Shown here piece after piece: positions 8,119 to 19,429 of a DNA stretch of 64,000 nt (positions are counted from its first letter, which is position 1; the number at the start of each line of letters is the position of its first letter). The notes under the pieces were generated by a model. It was given only the letters and a program-made list of their open reading frames with translations, did no database searches and had not been told where the DNA came from. The position numbers were made by a program, and so were the translations under genes. The stretch is from contig NZ_CP006842.1 in NCBI RefSeq assembly GCF_000626675.1, positions 1,302,001-1,366,000 on the forward strand, written 5' to 3'. Source of the stretch: Corynebacterium glyciniphilum AJ 3170 (GTDB taxonomy: Bacteria; Actinomycetota; Actinomycetes; Mycobacteriales; Mycobacteriaceae).

Positions 8119-10675
8119 GGGATGTATCGTCGCACACGGGAAGAGCGCAGTGCTGCGCGAGGTGCCGCCCCGTCACCGACGCTGAATCGGCCGCCACCTC
8201 GTCCGGTGTCCCGGCGCTGACCACCCGGCCGCCGTCGGAGCCTCCACCCGGGCCCATGTCGACGACGTAGTCGGCGTTGGCCACCATATCGAGATCATGC
8301 TCGATAACGATCACCGTCGCTCCCTGCTCGGTCAGTCGTTGCAGGACCTCGAGCAGCGTACGCACGTCACTGGGGTGCAGACCGACGCTCGGCTCATCCA
8401 GGATGAACACCGCATCACGTTGGGTCCGGTGCACTTCATTGACCAGCTTCAGGCGCTGCGCTTCTCCGCCGGACAAGGCGGGTGTGGCCTCACCGAGGAC
8501 AAGATAACCCAGTCCCAGGTCAGTCAGCGCAGTGAGTCGCCGGCCGACCTTCGGAAGCCCGCTGACCACCTCGCGCGCCTCTGCGACGGTCATGCCGAGC
8601 AGCTCGGGCAGGCTGACGCCGTCACGACGGTAGCGGTCGGCATCGGGGGAGTACCGGCGTCCACCGCACTCCGGGCACGGGATATCGATGTCAGGAAGGA
8701 ACTGGACGTCCAGCGACACCTCACCGGTGCCCTCGCAGCGGGGGCACGCCAGCGGACGCCCCCGTGACGTCTTCCGGGACCGGGTGTTGTAGGAGAAGTC
8801 GGAGGCGGTCAGGCCGTCCGTCATCGCCTGCTCGGTCGCGGAGTATGCAGCGCGGAGATCGTCCATCACACCGGAGTACGTCGCTACTGTCGAGCGGACG
8901 TTGATCCCGATCGGCGTCGCGTCAACGACGTGGACCGTGGTGCCGGGCGGAGCGTCACATGCGGTCACATGACCGGGATCCCTGTCGCGGAGTGCGGGGA
9001 CCAGGGACTCGAGAATCAGCGTCGTCTTGCCGGAGCCTGACATTCCCGTCACCGCCGTCACACGTCCGACAGGGATATCGACCGTAAGGGGGTGAACCGT
9101 GTGGATCTGGGCAGTTTCCAGGTGGATCGCTCCACCCGCAAAGAGCGAGCCGGCATCGGCACGGTCCCGGACCACGACCGGTTCAGCACCGTCCAGAAAT
9201 CCGGCCAACCGCGAGACACCGGAGGCCGTGAGGTCGGCGGTATCACCGGTCGCCACCACAGAACCGCCCTGATCGCCAGACCCGGGACCGATCTCCACAA
9301 GGTGGTCGGCGCGACGGAGTACCTGGACGTCATGGTCGACGAACACCACCGAATTTCCGTCCGCCACCAGGTCGGACATGACACCCAGGAGACCGTCGAC
9401 ATTCGCCGGGTGGAGGCCGATCGACGGCTCATCGAGGACGTACAGGACCCCGGTTGTGCGGTTACGGACTGCACGCGACAACTGGATCCGTTGACGCTCA
9501 CCGGTCGACAAGGTGGAGCCGGCACGATCCAGTGAGAGATATCCGAGGCCGAGTTCCGTGAGTCGCTGCGACATCTGCTGCAGTGTGTCGATGAGCCCGT
9601 TGGCGAGGGCGTGCATCTCCTCCGGGAGAGAGTCCGGTACCCGTGCCGCCCAGGTGAGCACGTCATTGAGTGGAAGCGCGGTAACTTCCGCCAGATTCAT
9701 TCCTCCGTCGTCACCGTCACCGTCGTTGCTGCTGAGCATGATCCGCGGCGTGCGGGCGGCTTCACTGAGCCGCGTGCCGTGACAGTCCGGACACGTCCCG
9801 GTGGAAAGAAACCTGCTCACCCGGTCCAACCTCTTCTCGGTATCCGCGCGTTCCAGTTCGCGGATCACCGTCAACCGGGCGTTGCGGAACGTGAAATCGA
9901 GTTCATGGACACCTTTCACCGAGGTGACGGAGATATGCTTCTTCTCCTCCGGGCCGTCAAGAACGATCTCTTTCTCGGAATCGGAGAGCCTGTTCCAGGG
10001 GACGTCGGTGCGCACGCCGAACTCCCGGGCGATGTCGGGCTGCACGTTGAAGCCGAACATCGACCACGGGACCACCGCGCCGCCGTCCAGCGTCTTCGTG
10101 GGATCCGGTACGAGGGTCGAGTCGTCGACGGTGCGGATCGCGCCGGTGCCCTCGCACCGGGGACACGCCCCACCGGAATTGAAGGCGAGGTCCTCCGCGC
10201 CTGGCGGTGACACCGGTTCGTCACAGACGGGGCAGGAGAACGGCCGTTCGGCGGCGACCGCGAGCGTGGGGGAGACCCGGTGGCCGTTCGGGCAGACATG
10301 CGACGACAGCCGAGAGAACATCAGACGAAGGACGTTGAGAAGTTCGGTGAGGGTGCCGAACGTCGAGCGGACCCCGGGTACGCCGGGGCGTTGCCGTAGT
10401 GCCAGGGCGGCCGGGACGTGCTCCACGGAATCGACCTCGGCCCGGGCGCTCTGGGACATTCGCCGTCGGGTATAGGTGGACAGGGCTTCGATGTAGCGCC
10501 GTGACCCTTCTGCGTAAAGAACCCCCAGCGCCAGTGAAGACTTTCCGGAACCGGACACCCCGGCGATACCCACGAGTCGGTTGAGGGGGATGTCGACATC
10601 GACGTTCTTCAGGTTATTGACACGTGCTCCGCGTACGGTGACGTGACTGGGGGTGGCAGGAGAATCGACCGACAT
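8096..10675 (-). CDS. UvrA-like ABC ATPase, shorter than canonical UvrA
   Basis: 859 residues against roughly 950 for housekeeping UvrA. Two ABC ATPase modules are complete: Walker [12 protein letters not shown] (about 38-48) and [11 protein letters not shown] (about 541), signatures LSTGERQR (about 391) and LSGGEAQR (about 733). Zinc-binding CxxC pairs are present ([20 protein letters not shown] twice, CPECGGRR). The short length suggests a second-class UvrA such as those linked with antibiotic self-protection rather than the main nucleotide-excision protein. It is the first gene of a unit with RNase HI. Function beyond DNA-damage-type binding is inferred. Confidence 0.85.
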   Translation of the reverse strand: MSVDSPATPSHVTVRGARVNNLKNVDVDIPLNRLVGIAGVSGSGKSSLALGVLYAEGSRRYIEALSTYTRRRMSQSARAEVDSVEHVPAALALRQRPGVPGVRSTFGTLTELLNVLRLMFSRLSSHVCPNGHRVSPTLAVAAERPFSCPVCDEPVSPPGAEDLAFNSGGACPRCEGTGAIRTVDDSTLVPDPTKTLDGGAVVPWSMFGFNVQPDIAREFGVRTDVPWNRLSDSEKEIVLDGPEEKKHISVTSVKGVHELDFTFRNARLTVIRELERADTEKRLDRVSRFLSTGTCPDCHGTRLSEAARTPRIMLSSNDGDGDDGGMNLAEVTALPLNDVLTWAARVPDSLPEEMHALANGLIDTLQQMSQRLTELGLGYLSLDRAGSTLSTGERQRIQLSRAVRNRTTGVLYVLDEPSIGLHPANVDGLLGVMSDLVADGNSVVFVDHDVQVLRRADHLVEIGPGSGDQGGSVVATGDTADLTASGVSRLAGFLDGAEPVVVRDRADAGSLFAGGAIHLETAQIHTVHPLTVDIPVGRVTAVTGMSGSGKTTLILESLVPALRDRDPGHVTACDAPPGTTVHVVDATPIGINVRSTVATYSGVMDDLRAAYSATEQAMTDGLTASDFSYNTRSRKTSRGRPLACPRCEGTGEVSLDVQFLPDIDIPCPECGGRRYSPDADRYRRDGVSLPELLGMTVAEAREVVSGLPKVGRRLTALTDLGLGYLVLGEATPALSGGEAQRLKLVNEVHRTQRDAVFILDEPSVGLHPSDVRTLLEVLQRLTEQGATVIVIEHDLDMVANADYVVDMGPGGGSDGGRVVSAGTPDEVAADSASVTGRHLAQHCALPVCDDTSHDDHRSR

Positions 10676-10690
10676 GCCCCCAGCCTAGAA

Positions 10691-10734
10691 CGCCGTAGGG
10701 CGCCGCGGCAGTGGAGCCACGGCGCCCTACGGCG
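10691..10734 (-). terminator. Perfect 14-bp hairpin ending the fumC transcript
   Basis: Arms CGCCGTAGGGCGCC and GGCGCCCTACGGCG pair fully around a 16-base loop, between the fumC stop (10767) and the start of the UvrA-like gene (10675). Confidence 0.75.
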
Positions 10735-10766
10735 CGTGCGGGGATCGGCGGGTGGGCCGACCTGGA

Positions 10767-12164
10767 TTAGTCGCGGTCGGTGTTGGCCATCGCCAGCACG
10801 TCGAGGCGCTTGTCCAGCTCGTCCTCGGACAGCGTGTCCGGGACATAACCGAGGTCAATGACCGTCTGACGGATGGTCTTGCCCTCAGCGAGTGCGGTCT
10901 TGGCGACCTTGGCGGCGGCCTCGTAGCCGATCGCCGAGTTCAGCGGGGTCACGATGGACGGTGACGACTCGGCCAGAGTACGCATGCGCTCGTTGTTCGG
11001 CTCGATGCCGTCGACGAGACGTTCGGCGAAGACCCGGGAGGTGTTCGCGAGCAGCTTGGTGGACTCCAGCACGTTGCGGGCCATCATCGGGATGAACACG
11101 TTGAGCTCGAAGTGGCCCTGTGCGCCACCGAAAGCGATGGCGGCATCGTTGCCGATGACCTGGGCGGCGACCTGGGTGGCGGTCTCGCACAGCACGGGGT
11201 TGACTTTGCCCGGCATGATCGAGGACCCCGGCTGAAGATCAGGGAGGTGGATCTCGGCGAATCCGGTCAGCGGACCGGAGCCCATCATGCGGATGTCGTT
11301 GGCGATCTTGTTCAGGGACACGGCAATGGTACGCATCGCGCCGGAGAACTCGACGAGCGCATCGCGTGCGGCCTGTGCCTCGAAGTGGTTCTCCGCTTCG
11401 GTGAGCTGCTCGACACCGGTGAGCTTCTTGAGCTCCTCGGTGACCTTCGCGCCGAAGTCGGCCGAGGTGTTCAGACCGGTTCCGGTGGCGGTGCCACCGA
11501 TGGCCAGCTCACCCAGGCGAGGGAGGGTGGCCTCGACACGCTCGATACCGAGCTCGATCTGGCGGGCGTATCCGCCGAATTCCTGGCCGAGGGTCACCGG
11601 GACGGCGTCCATGAGGTGGGTACGCCCCGACTTCACTTCGTTCTTCCACTCTGTTGCCTTGGTGGCCAGAGAGGTGTGCAGAACCTTCAGCGCGGGGATC
11701 AGATCGGTGACGGCCGCCTCGGTCGCCGCGACGTGTGTCGCGGTAGGGAAGGTGTCATTGGACGACTGGCCCATGTTCACGTCGTCGTTCGGGTGGATTT
11801 CCACACCGTTCTGCTTCGCCAGCGAGGCGATGACCTCGTTGGTGTTCATGTTCGACGAGGTACCGGAGCCGGTCTGGAAGACGTCGATCGGGAATTCGTC
11901 GTTGTAGGTGCCCTCTGCGATGGCCTTACCGGCGGCGATGATGGCGTCAGCCTTCTCACCGTCTAGCGCACCGGAGTCCTTGTTGACCTGGGCACAGGCT
12001 GCCTTCAACAGCCCCATCGCCCGGATCTGCGCGGCCTCCAGGGGACGGTCGGAGATCGGGAAGTTCTCCACGGCACGCTGGGTCTGGGCACGCCACAGGG
12101 CGTTGACCGGGACCTTGACCTCGCCCATGGTGTCGTGCTCGATGCGGAATTCCTGCTCACTCAT
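10767..12164 (-). CDS. fumC: Class II fumarate hydratase
   Basis: 465 residues, full length for the iron-independent fumarase of the TCA cycle, which interconverts fumarate and malate as a tetramer. The family signature [12 protein letters not shown] lies near residue 313, and [14 protein letters not shown] and [12 protein letters not shown] active-site segments are present. Start at ATG 12164 ([16 protein letters not shown]). It lies 97 bases downstream of glpX on the same strand, an order common in actinobacteria; co-transcription is possible. Confidence 0.97.
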   Translation of the reverse strand: MSEQEFRIEHDTMGEVKVPVNALWRAQTQRAVENFPISDRPLEAAQIRAMGLLKAACAQVNKDSGALDGEKADAIIAAGKAIAEGTYNDEFPIDVFQTGSGTSSNMNTNEVIASLAKQNGVEIHPNDDVNMGQSSNDTFPTATHVAATEAAVTDLIPALKVLHTSLATKATEWKNEVKSGRTHLMDAVPVTLGQEFGGYARQIELGIERVEATLPRLGELAIGGTATGTGLNTSADFGAKVTEELKKLTGVEQLTEAENHFEAQAARDALVEFSGAMRTIAVSLNKIANDIRMMGSGPLTGFAEIHLPDLQPGSSIMPGKVNPVLCETATQVAAQVIGNDAAIAFGGAQGHFELNVFIPMMARNVLESTKLLANTSRVFAERLVDGIEPNNERMRTLAESSPSIVTPLNSAIGYEAAAKVAKTALAEGKTIRQTVIDLGYVPDTLSEDELDKRLDVLAMANTDRD

Positions 12165-12261
12165 AATGAACTGTCGTGTCCTTCCTGATTATTGTGTCGA
12201 CTGACATATAAGGGTACCCGCACCGCGGTGGTGTCGGGTCGCTGCGGGGGTGGGGCGGACG

Positions 12262-13293
12262 TCAGATGTAGTCCTGGACCGAGTAGTCCTTGAGCTTCTG
12301 CAACTGGTGGGTGGCCTCGATGTTCCGGATCGTGCCGGACCGGGAGCGCATGACCAGCGACCGGGTGGTTGCTCCGCCAGCTCGGTAGCTCACGCCGCGG
12401 AGCATGTCGCCGTTGGTGACGCCGGTGGCGACGAAGTAGCAGTTGTCCGAGGACACCAGGTCGTTCGTTCCGAGGACGGTGTCGAGTGCAAGACCTGCGT
12501 CGAGGGCCTTCTGGCGTTCTGCATCGTCGGTGGGGGCCAGGATGCCCTGGATTTCGCCACCCATGCACTTCATCGCGCAGGCGGTGATGATCCCTTCCGG
12601 AGTGCCACCGGTGCCCATCATCAGGTCCACGGCGTGGCTTTCGCCCGCGGCGGCCACGGCACCGGCGACGTCGCCGTCGCCGATGAGGCGAACCTTCGCG
12701 CCGGCAGCCCGGATCTCGGCGATCAGGTCGGTGTGGCGGGGGCGGTCCAGGACAACGACGGTGACGTCGGAGGGATGGACGCCTTTGGCCTTGGCGACCG
12801 CGTTGATGTTGTGCGCGGCGGGAGCCTCGATGTCGATGCTGCCGGCAGCTTCCGGACCGACGGCGATCTTCTTCATGTAGAACACGGCGGAGGGATCGTA
12901 CATCGCACCACGCTCGGCGGCGGCGAGCACGGAGATGGCGTTGGGGCGTCCCTCGGCCATCAGGGTCGTCCCGTCGACAGGATCGACGGCGATGTCGACG
13001 GCCGGACCTTCGCCGGTGCCGACCTGTTCCCCGTTGAAGAGCATCGGGGCTTCGTCCTTCTCGCCTTCACCGATGATCACGGTGCCGTTCATCTGCACTG
13101 TGTTGATCATCCGTCGCATGGCGTCGACAGCGGCACCGTCGCCGGACTCCTTCTTGCCGCGGCCCACCCATTTGCCCGAGGCCAGCGCCGCGGCTTCGGT
13201 GACGCGGACGAGCTCCATGGCGAGGTTGCGGTCCGGGGAGGCGGCGGGCAGTGCCTCGGGAGGGGTGGGGACGGAGTCGGATCCGGAAGTCAT
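12262..13293 (-). CDS. glpX: Class II fructose-1,6-bisphosphatase
   Basis: 343 residues of GlpX type, the gluconeogenic enzyme hydrolysing fructose-1,6-bisphosphate. Visible motifs: [26 protein letters not shown] (metal and phosphate binding) and [11 protein letters not shown]. Start set at [16 protein letters not shown] (ATG 13293); the 26-residue upstream extension has no family resemblance. Gluconeogenesis in Corynebacterium relies on this class because class I enzymes are absent. Confidence 0.96.
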   Translation of the reverse strand: MTSGSDSVPTPPEALPAASPDRNLAMELVRVTEAAALASGKWVGRGKKESGDGAAVDAMRRMINTVQMNGTVIIGEGEKDEAPMLFNGEQVGTGEGPAVDIAVDPVDGTTLMAEGRPNAISVLAAAERGAMYDPSAVFYMKKIAVGPEAAGSIDIEAPAAHNINAVAKAKGVHPSDVTVVVLDRPRHTDLIAEIRAAGAKVRLIGDGDVAGAVAAAGESHAVDLMMGTGGTPEGIITACAMKCMGGEIQGILAPTDDAERQKALDAGLALDTVLGTNDLVSSDNCYFVATGVTNGDMLRGVSYRAGGATTRSLVMRSRSGTIRNIEATHQLQKLKDYSVQDYI

Positions 13294-13431
13294 GGGAGAC
13301 CAGCTTTCTGATATCGGGCGAGCATCGGGGGTGCCCTCCATTGTTCCATGACTCCTCCCAGGTGTCCCCACACGGTCGCCCGATGGCGACGGTTAGGGGT
13401 CCTGGTCCGGTTGTCTGCAATAATCGGTGCC

Positions 13432-14049
13432 GTGAAACTCGAGAAACCGCGCATGTTCACCTCCACCCGCGACCTGCTGATTTCCCTGGGCGTGCTGGGG
13501 CTGGTGATGGCGTTCTCTGTCGGCTTTACCGGATTGTGCAGTTACAACCCTGGCCCGGCAGAAACGACGGGGCAGGTCAACGAGGTGGACATCGATTCGA
13601 TCCTGGGCACCGAAGCGCGGAGTCTGAGCATCCCGGTGCGCAACCCGGACGTGCCGGACAACTGGCAGGCCAATTCGGGGCGACGGACGACGGTGGACGG
13701 GGAGCCGTCCTCGATCGCGGGGTGGGTCGTGGACGAGAAGTACTACATTTCGCTGACCCAGACCGGCGCTGACCTCGAGGACGCTGTGGCGGACGTGGAC
13801 GACGACTACCGCGAGGAAACCGACTCGTATCGTAGTTCCGCCTCCGGAAAGACGGCGGAAATGGTCGGGGACGCCGGGGACGCGGGCGACACGGTCACCT
13901 GGCGGATCTTCAGCGGGGATGACGCCCGCACCATCTGGGCGGCTGACCTGGGGGAGTCCACCGTCTTGCTGTCCGGGACCGCCACCGGTGACATCTACGA
14001 GACCCTGGCGGACAAAGTGGTGACGACTGACCCGATCGTCACAAGCTAG
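13432..14049 (+). CDS. DUF4245 membrane-anchored protein
   Basis: 205 residues with one N-terminal transmembrane helix (about 16-36, [18 protein letters not shown]) and an extracytoplasmic domain, the DUF4245 pattern seen next to xseB/glpX in corynebacteria. The GTG start at 13432 is favoured over the internal ATG because AATAAT sits seven bases upstream and because MKLEKPR matches the usual N-terminus. It is divergent from glpX and its stop overlaps the xseB stop by four bases. Function unknown. Confidence 0.8.
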   Translation: MKLEKPRMFTSTRDLLISLGVLGLVMAFSVGFTGLCSYNPGPAETTGQVNEVDIDSILGTEARSLSIPVRNPDVPDNWQANSGRRTTVDGEPSSIAGWVVDEKYYISLTQTGADLEDAVADVDDDYREETDSYRSSASGKTAEMVGDAGDAGDTVTWRIFSGDDARTIWAADLGESTVLLSGTATGDIYETLADKVVTTDPIVTS

Positions 14050-14330
14050 TCCGGTTGCTCCGACTCCTCCGGTTCGTCGGAGGAGTTCTCCGAGCTGTCG
14101 GCGTCGTGGCGGTTCTGCAGAGCGGCCTCCACCCGCTCGGACGCGCCGTCGAGGTAACGCTCGCAGTACGCGGCGAGCTCTTCTCCCCGTTCCCAGTAGC
14201 GCAGTGACTCATCCAGACTCATCTGCCCGAGTTCGAGGATCTTGACGACCTCCACCAGTTCGTCACGGGCCTGTTCGTAGCTCAGTTCCTCCAGGGGGCG
14301 GAACGTCTGCTTGTTGTCGCTGTCACTCAT
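14046..14330 (-). CDS. xseB: Exodeoxyribonuclease VII small subunit
   Basis: A 94-residue helical protein. The core [37 protein letters not shown] is the XseB helical hairpin that binds the XseA subunit; the tail is acidic and Ser-rich. Exonuclease VII degrades single-stranded DNA in repair. It overlaps xseA by eight bases, indicating translational coupling and a common mRNA. Confidence 0.95.
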   Translation of the reverse strand: MSDSDNKQTFRPLEELSYEQARDELVEVVKILELGQMSLDESLRYWERGEELAAYCERYLDGASERVEAALQNRHDADSSENSSDEPEESEQPD

Positions 14331-15678
14331 CGGTGGCGGGGTCCTTTCGGTCGGTGCTTCGGTCTGGGTCGGAGGACGTGGGTGTGTTGCCCGGGGCAGG
14401 TGCGGTGGTCCCCTCCGCGCGCTGTACGGCCATGGCTGCGGCGGTGACGGACCCGTCGAGGACGCGGATCCTGAGCTGGGATCCCGGTGTGACGTCGTCG
14501 ACCGTCGTCACAACCTGCGGTGGTGTGTGGTCCCGTGGGAGCACCTGCACCACGGAGTAGCCGCGGCGCAGGGTCTGAGACGGTCCCAGTGCGTTGACCT
14601 GTGCTTTCAGGGAGGTGATCTGGGAGCGCATGTCCCGGATAGTGATTCCCAACGCGCGGTCGTTGCGGTCCCGGGCTTCGGACACGAGGTCCTGTTCACG
14701 ACGGATCGGCAGGAGGGGATCGGCCAGGACAGGTCGGGACCGGACGGTGGACAGGCCCCGCTGCTCATTGGCGACCCAGGAACGCAGGGCCCCGGCGGCG
14801 CGATCCCGGAGCTCAGTGACGAGCTCGAGCTCAGCCGCGACGTCGGGGACGACTCGTTTGGCGGCATCGGTCGGTGTGGCGGCTCTGAGGTCGGCGACGT
14901 TGTCGAGAATCGGGTTGTCGGGCTCATGACCGATGGCGCTGACAACCGGGGTGGTCATCCGGCTCACCTGGCGGATCAGGGCTTCCTCCGAGAAGGGGAG
15001 GAGGTCCTCCACCGAACCACCGCCGCGGGCCACGATGATGACGTCGACCCGTGGATCGGACTCCAGTTGTTGGAGCGCGGCCAGGACCTGAGGCACCGCC
15101 TGGGGGCCCTGGACCGCGGTGTTGATGACCTCGGTCTGAACCGCGGGCCACCGGTCGTGGGCGACAGCCAGGACGTCCCGTTCCGCGGCGGAGCCACGTC
15201 CGGTGATCAGACCGACCCGGCGGGGCAGGAACGGCAGAGGGCGCTTGAGCCGGACGTCAAACAACCCCTCAGCATCCAGGGCACGCTTGAGCTGTTCCAT
15301 CCGTGCCAGCAGTTCGCCGACACCGACGTGTTGAACACGTGAGACCCACAGGGAGAATGAGCCGCGCCCCGAGTAGAAGGCAGGTTTCCCGTAGACCACC
15401 ACCCGATCGCCGTTCTTCAGTGGTGTGGGCATGGAACGCAGCATCGATGTTGAGCAGGTCAGAGGGATGGACTGCTCCTTCTCCACGTCACGCAGGGTGA
15501 TGTAGGAGAGCTTCCAGGACGGCTTCATGTTGACCTGGGTGATCTGCCCTTCCACCCAGAGATGGCCGAGGCGTTCAATCCACCCCTTCACCTTGTCATT
15601 GACCACGTGGACCGGCCACGGTGACTCCGCAGAGGTCGGTGACGGCGGTGAACCTGACGGCGGCGAGGCATCTGACAT
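14323..15678 (-). CDS. xseA: Exodeoxyribonuclease VII large subunit
   Basis: 451 residues: an N-terminal OB fold ([20 protein letters not shown], about 25-125) and the nuclease domain with [31 protein letters not shown] and [14 protein letters not shown]. Cleaves single-stranded DNA together with XseB. The start MSDASPP at ATG 15678 is set by a TACAAT box exactly seven bases upstream, so the mRNA is probably leaderless. Divergent from ispH across 35 bases. Confidence 0.95.
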   Translation of the reverse strand: MSDASPPSGSPPSPTSAESPWPVHVVNDKVKGWIERLGHLWVEGQITQVNMKPSWKLSYITLRDVEKEQSIPLTCSTSMLRSMPTPLKNGDRVVVYGKPAFYSGRGSFSLWVSRVQHVGVGELLARMEQLKRALDAEGLFDVRLKRPLPFLPRRVGLITGRGSAAERDVLAVAHDRWPAVQTEVINTAVQGPQAVPQVLAALQQLESDPRVDVIIVARGGGSVEDLLPFSEEALIRQVSRMTTPVVSAIGHEPDNPILDNVADLRAATPTDAAKRVVPDVAAELELVTELRDRAAGALRSWVANEQRGLSTVRSRPVLADPLLPIRREQDLVSEARDRNDRALGITIRDMRSQITSLKAQVNALGPSQTLRRGYSVVQVLPRDHTPPQVVTTVDDVTPGSQLRIRVLDGSVTAAAMAVQRAEGTTAPAPGNTPTSSDPDRSTDRKDPATDE

Positions 15679-15713
15679 GGCTCTGATTGTAGAGGTCCGA
15701 TAGCATGGGGGAC
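15679..15713. promoter_or_regulatory. Back-to-back leaderless promoters for xseA and ispH
   Basis: Within 35 bases lie TACAAT on the minus strand (15686-15691, seven bases from the xseA ATG) and TAGCAT on the plus strand (15701-15706, seven bases from the ispH ATG). Each -35 region must lie in or near the other gene's start, so the two transcription events probably interfere with each other. Confidence 0.6.
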
Positions 15714-16748
15714 ATGACTGAGGCTTCACCTGTGGATAACTTCACCACAATTGCCCCGACGACCACCATCGACAGCCCGAGGCTGGACGCCGACAGGCGC
15801 GACAGCAAGCGCGTGCTGCTGGCGGCGCCGCGTGGTTACTGCGCAGGCGTCGACCGAGCCGTGGAGACGGTGGAGAAGGCGCTGGAAAAGCACGGCGCAC
15901 CCCTGTACGTCCGCAAGGAGATCGTGCACAACAAGCATGTCGTCAAGACGCTCGAGGAACGCGGCGTCATCTTCGTCGACCAGACGACGGAGGTGCCGGA
16001 GGGCGCCAATGTCGTGTTCTCGGCCCACGGGGTCTCCCCGCAGGTGCATCTCGAGGCGAAACAGCTGAACCTGAAGACCTTCGACGCGACTTGTCCACTG
16101 GTGACCAAGGTGCACAACGAGGTCAAGCGTTTCGCCAAGCAGGGCTACCAGATCATCCTCATCGGCCACCACGGTCACGAGGAAGTCGAGGGGACCGCAG
16201 GAGAAGCACCGGATGTGGTGCACCTGGTCGACGGGCAGGAGGACGTCGATGCGCTGGAGTTCCCCGAGGGGACCAAGCTGATCTGGCTCTCACAGACCAC
16301 CCTGAGCGTCGACGAGACGATGCGTACGGTGAAACTCCTCCACGAGAAGTTCCCGCAGCTGGAGACGCCGCCGAGTGACGACATCTGCTACGCCACCCAG
16401 AACCGGCAGGTCGCGGTGAAGGCGATTGCTCCGCAGGTCGAGTTGATGATCGTCGTGGGTTCACAGAACTCGTCGAACTCGAAGCGGTTGGTCGAGGTCG
16501 CGCTCCAGCACGGAACGAAGGAGTCCTACCTGGTCGACTACGCCGAGCAGGTCGACCCGTCGTGGTTCGACGGCGTCACCTCGGTGGGAGTCACCTCGGG
16601 CGCCTCGGTCCCGGAACTGCTGGTGCGGGGAGTGCTTGAACTGCTCGCTGAGCACGGCTTCTCAAGTATCGAGGAGGTTACCACCGCCACGGAGGACCTG
16701 GTCTTCTCACTGCCGCGTGAACTCCGGCCCGCCCGGAACGCCAGCTGA
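15714..16748 (+). CDS. ispH: 4-hydroxy-3-methylbut-2-enyl diphosphate reductase
   Basis: 344 residues. Last enzyme of the MEP pathway, making isopentenyl and dimethylallyl diphosphate with a [4Fe-4S] cluster. The three cluster cysteines are visible in [19 protein letters not shown] and [10 protein letters not shown]. The N-terminal 35 residues before [11 protein letters not shown] are a variable extension. Start chosen at ATG 15714, seven bases after a TAGCAT box. A strong hairpin follows the stop. Confidence 0.96.
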   Translation: MTEASPVDNFTTIAPTTTIDSPRLDADRRDSKRVLLAAPRGYCAGVDRAVETVEKALEKHGAPLYVRKEIVHNKHVVKTLEERGVIFVDQTTEVPEGANVVFSAHGVSPQVHLEAKQLNLKTFDATCPLVTKVHNEVKRFAKQGYQIILIGHHGHEEVEGTAGEAPDVVHLVDGQEDVDALEFPEGTKLIWLSQTTLSVDETMRTVKLLHEKFPQLETPPSDDICYATQNRQVAVKAIAPQVELMIVVGSQNSSNSKRLVEVALQHGTKESYLVDYAEQVDPSWFDGVTSVGVTSGASVPELLVRGVLELLAEHGFSSIEEVTTATEDLVFSLPRELRPARNAS

Positions 16749-16752
16749 CTGC

Positions 16753-16786
16753 GCCCCGGAATCGTCGCGTCAGACGCTTCCGGGGC
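16753..16786 (+). terminator. Terminator hairpin after ispH
   Basis: GCCCCGGAA and TTCCGGGGC pair perfectly around a 16-base loop, starting four bases after the ispH stop codon. Confidence 0.65.
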
Positions 16787-16825
16787 ACACACGGGGTCCT
16801 TGGGGAGGGGAGAGGGCCCGGGGTA

Positions 16826-17578
16826 CTAGTCCATGTCGAGGGGCCGGTCCTGGCTCCGTGACCGACGGCGGCGGCTCGCCTCCCGGAGCTCCGCAGCGGT
16901 GCGAGTGCGGGTTTCCGCACTGTCCGAATTCTCCGGTTGTTCCTGCCTGGCGACGGGCCGACGGCCTTCTTCCCGAGCACCCGTTGCATCGCCGGTAGAC
17001 CGGTACTGCCGTGTCGTCTGCGGGCCCCGGTCCGGACGGGCTGCAGGACTCGTCTGTTCCCGATCCGACGTGCGGTCGTAGTCCCGGACCCGTGCGTTGA
17101 GACGCTGATTGCTCTGCTCGGCATCACTCATCTGACGACGGCGTGACCGCTCACGCCGATGCTGACTTTGCAGTACCGCGGCGTCAATCCGCTGACGCAC
17201 GACACCGATAATCGCGCAGATCACGAACGTGGCAGCTAACCAGAGGAATTTCTCGATCGCCGGATAAGCGGCGGTAATGAGCGCGGTCCTCAGTCCCGAA
17301 CCTGCAGTACCTGATGAGGCATCGATCAAGCCCGCGCCGGTAATGCCGAAGAACCAGTACACCGGTAACAGGACGACAGTCAGGAACAGGCCCCTCAACT
17401 CGACCAGGGCCGTGCACACGATCGCAGAGACGGCGAAGAGGACGACGTAGGAGGTCCCGACTCCGCCGAGCACGATTCCGGTGAGAACCACGGCCACCAT
17501 TACGAGCAGTGGGGCCCATACCGGAATCAGGCCCCTGCGGTTCAACGGGGCGGACTCATCAGTGGTGTCAGAAGTCAC
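16826..17578 (-). CDS. DUF6542 membrane protein
   Basis: 250 residues: four hydrophobic segments in residues 18-135 (LLVMVAVVLTGIVLGGVGT, YVVLFAVSAIVCTALVEL, LFLTVVLLPVYWFFGI, FLWLAATFVICAIIGVV) followed by a long, basic, Arg-rich cytoplasmic tail. The fold and neighbours fit the corynebacterial DUF6542 family. The GTG start at 17578 is preferred because TAACAT lies eight bases upstream. Function unknown. Confidence 0.7.
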   Translation of the reverse strand: MTSDTTDESAPLNRRGLIPVWAPLLVMVAVVLTGIVLGGVGTSYVVLFAVSAIVCTALVELRGLFLTVVLLPVYWFFGITGAGLIDASSGTAGSGLRTALITAAYPAIEKFLWLAATFVICAIIGVVRQRIDAAVLQSQHRRERSRRRQMSDAEQSNQRLNARVRDYDRTSDREQTSPAARPDRGPQTTRQYRSTGDATGAREEGRRPVARQEQPENSDSAETRTRTAAELREASRRRRSRSQDRPLDMD

Positions 17579-17600
17579 GGGCGCTGATGTTACCCGATCC

Positions 17601-19205
17601 TCATGACTGCGTTGAAGCAGAGTCGTCACTCGGCTTGTCGTCCTTACCGCCCTTACCGTCCTTGTCATCGGGCAGGAGAGGCGCGAGGAACCGGCTGAAC
17701 GGCTTCGGTTCACCGGAGTCGTCGGTTGTCAGCGACTTCTTCCAGTCCTGCCACCGCTGGGCGGCCTGCTCACGCTGCGCACCCGTCTGCTGGCCGGCGG
17801 AGGTGGCGAAGGCGATGTCGGCCGAGTGCTTCTCACCTGTCGCCAGGTCGGTGAGGTCACCGATGTAACGGAAGACTTCGGTGATCATCGCAGCCACCGG
17901 GACGGCCAGGAAGGCGCCGATGATGCCGAAGAGACCGCCACCGACGGTGACCGACAGCAGGACGATGACCGCATGCATCTTCATCGCCTTGGACTGCAGG
18001 ACCGGCTGCAGCACATTGCCCTCGAGTTGCTGCACGGCCAGGACGATACCGAGGACGATCAGCGCGGTGGTGAAGCCGTTGGCAACCAGTGCAACAAGCA
18101 CGGCCAGCGCGCCGGCGGTGAAGGCACCGACGATCGGGATGAATCCACCGAAGAAGGTGATGATCGCGAGCGGACCGGCAAGAGGAACGCCCATGATGAC
18201 CAGTCCAAGGCCGATGAAGAAGGCGTCGATGAAGCTGACGATGGCCTGGGTACGGATGAATCCACCGAGTGTGTTCCAGCACCGGGTCAGAACCTCGGTG
18301 AGGTGCCAGCCGACGCGTCGGCCAGCGACCCGACGCACCATGGGCAGGAACTTCTCTCCGTCCTTGAGGAAGAAGAAGATGAGGACGAGCATCACGAACA
18401 GGGTGATGGCGCCGGAGGTGATGGCCGACACGCCGGTGATTGCGGTCTGGGTGATCTGGTCGGTCTGGTCCTGGACCCAGTTGGTGGCCTGATCGATCAT
18501 GTTGTCGATCTGGTCGCTCTGAAGATTCAGCGGGGGACCGGCGACCCAGTTCTGAATCTGCTCGATGCCCTCGGCGCCGCGGTCCACGAGCTGCGGAATC
18601 TGCTTGGACACACTCGGGGCGATCGCGGCGATGATGCCGCCGATCACGGCGAAGAACAGGATGATGGTCAGCAGTACGGCGAGTGCATTGGGTAGATGCC
18701 CCTTGCGCAGCAGACGCACGACCGGCCACAGGACGGTACAGACGATGATCGCGAGGATGACCGGGAGGATACCGGTCCAGACGCCCGACAGTGCGCGGCC
18801 GAGGACCCAGAAAGCTGCTGCGACGACCAGGAACCGCAGGCTCCAGCCCGCCGCCCAGCGTGCGGACGTTCCGATGACTTCGGCGCGGTCGCGGAGTTCC
18901 TTACCCGGCTCTGCATTTTCATCCGACTGCAGAGGACCGACCTCCTCGTCCGGGTGGGACATAGCCGGATCCCCGTCAAGGAAGATTGACTCACGGGATG
19001 CCTCGGCAGGGCTCTTCACTGGAGCCGGATCCTCCCCGGGAAGGGGCAACGATGACTCGGGGTCCATACGGCCCGAGCCCATGAGAATATCGGCGAAGTC
19101 CCGGCCATCGACGACATCGCGCGGATCGGGGCTGTTCGGTCCCCCGGACTTCTTCTGCCCGGAGGACTCGTTGGTGTTCTTGGAATCACTGCTCACCCGA
19201 CCCAT
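17601..19205 (-). CDS. AI-2E family transporter
   Basis: 534 residues. A 115-residue hydrophilic N-terminal region precedes about eight membrane helices of the AI-2E/PerM family, with ILPVILAIIVCTVLWPVVRLL, the long periplasmic coil region (QIPQLVDRGAEGIEQIQNW) and the conserved FFGGFIPIVGAF signature. Family members export signalling molecules or act as Na+/H+ antiporters; the substrate is not predictable. A GTG nine bases downstream of the ATG (at 19196) is an alternative leaderless start. It lies 22 bases upstream of the DUF6542 gene. Confidence 0.88.
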   Translation of the reverse strand: MGRVSSDSKNTNESSGQKKSGGPNSPDPRDVVDGRDFADILMGSGRMDPESSLPLPGEDPAPVKSPAEASRESIFLDGDPAMSHPDEEVGPLQSDENAEPGKELRDRAEVIGTSARWAAGWSLRFLVVAAAFWVLGRALSGVWTGILPVILAIIVCTVLWPVVRLLRKGHLPNALAVLLTIILFFAVIGGIIAAIAPSVSKQIPQLVDRGAEGIEQIQNWVAGPPLNLQSDQIDNMIDQATNWVQDQTDQITQTAITGVSAITSGAITLFVMLVLIFFFLKDGEKFLPMVRRVAGRRVGWHLTEVLTRCWNTLGGFIRTQAIVSFIDAFFIGLGLVIMGVPLAGPLAIITFFGGFIPIVGAFTAGALAVLVALVANGFTTALIVLGIVLAVQQLEGNVLQPVLQSKAMKMHAVIVLLSVTVGGGLFGIIGAFLAVPVAAMITEVFRYIGDLTDLATGEKHSADIAFATSAGQQTGAQREQAAQRWQDWKKSLTTDDSGEPKPFSRFLAPLLPDDKDGKGGKDDKPSDDSASTQS

Positions 19206-19249
19206 TGTGCACTACGACGCCGTGTGCGTCATCGGGACGGGCCAGGTAC

Positions 19250-19429
19250 TCACCCTACGGGGTGGGACGTGGCGTGAAGGATGAGAGTCTCGTCGTCGGT
19301 ACCGGGTGCAGAACCGAGTTCCCCGGACTCTTCATCGGAGTTGTTCCTGAGGTTGATGGAGGCAATGATGAGCCCGCCCCAGAGGAAAACCATGAACAGG
19401 ACCATCATGACGATCGCGGTTGTACTCAT
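19250..19429 (-). CDS. metS: Methionine/alanine importer small subunit MetS
   Basis: A 59-residue protein with one transmembrane helix (residues 5-25, AIVMMVLFMVFLWGGLIIASI) and an acidic tail. In C. glutamicum the NSS importer MetP works only with the small membrane protein MetS of this size and place. The ATG overlaps the metP stop by four bases (ATGA), showing translational coupling. Confidence 0.88.
   Translation of the reverse strand: MSTTAIVMMVLFMVFLWGGLIIASINLRNNSDEESGELGSAPGTDDETLILHATSHPVG

Noticed and set aside
12250..13311. 353-codon frame antisense to glpX
   Set aside because: Shadow of a well-conserved gene; no protein-like features of its own.
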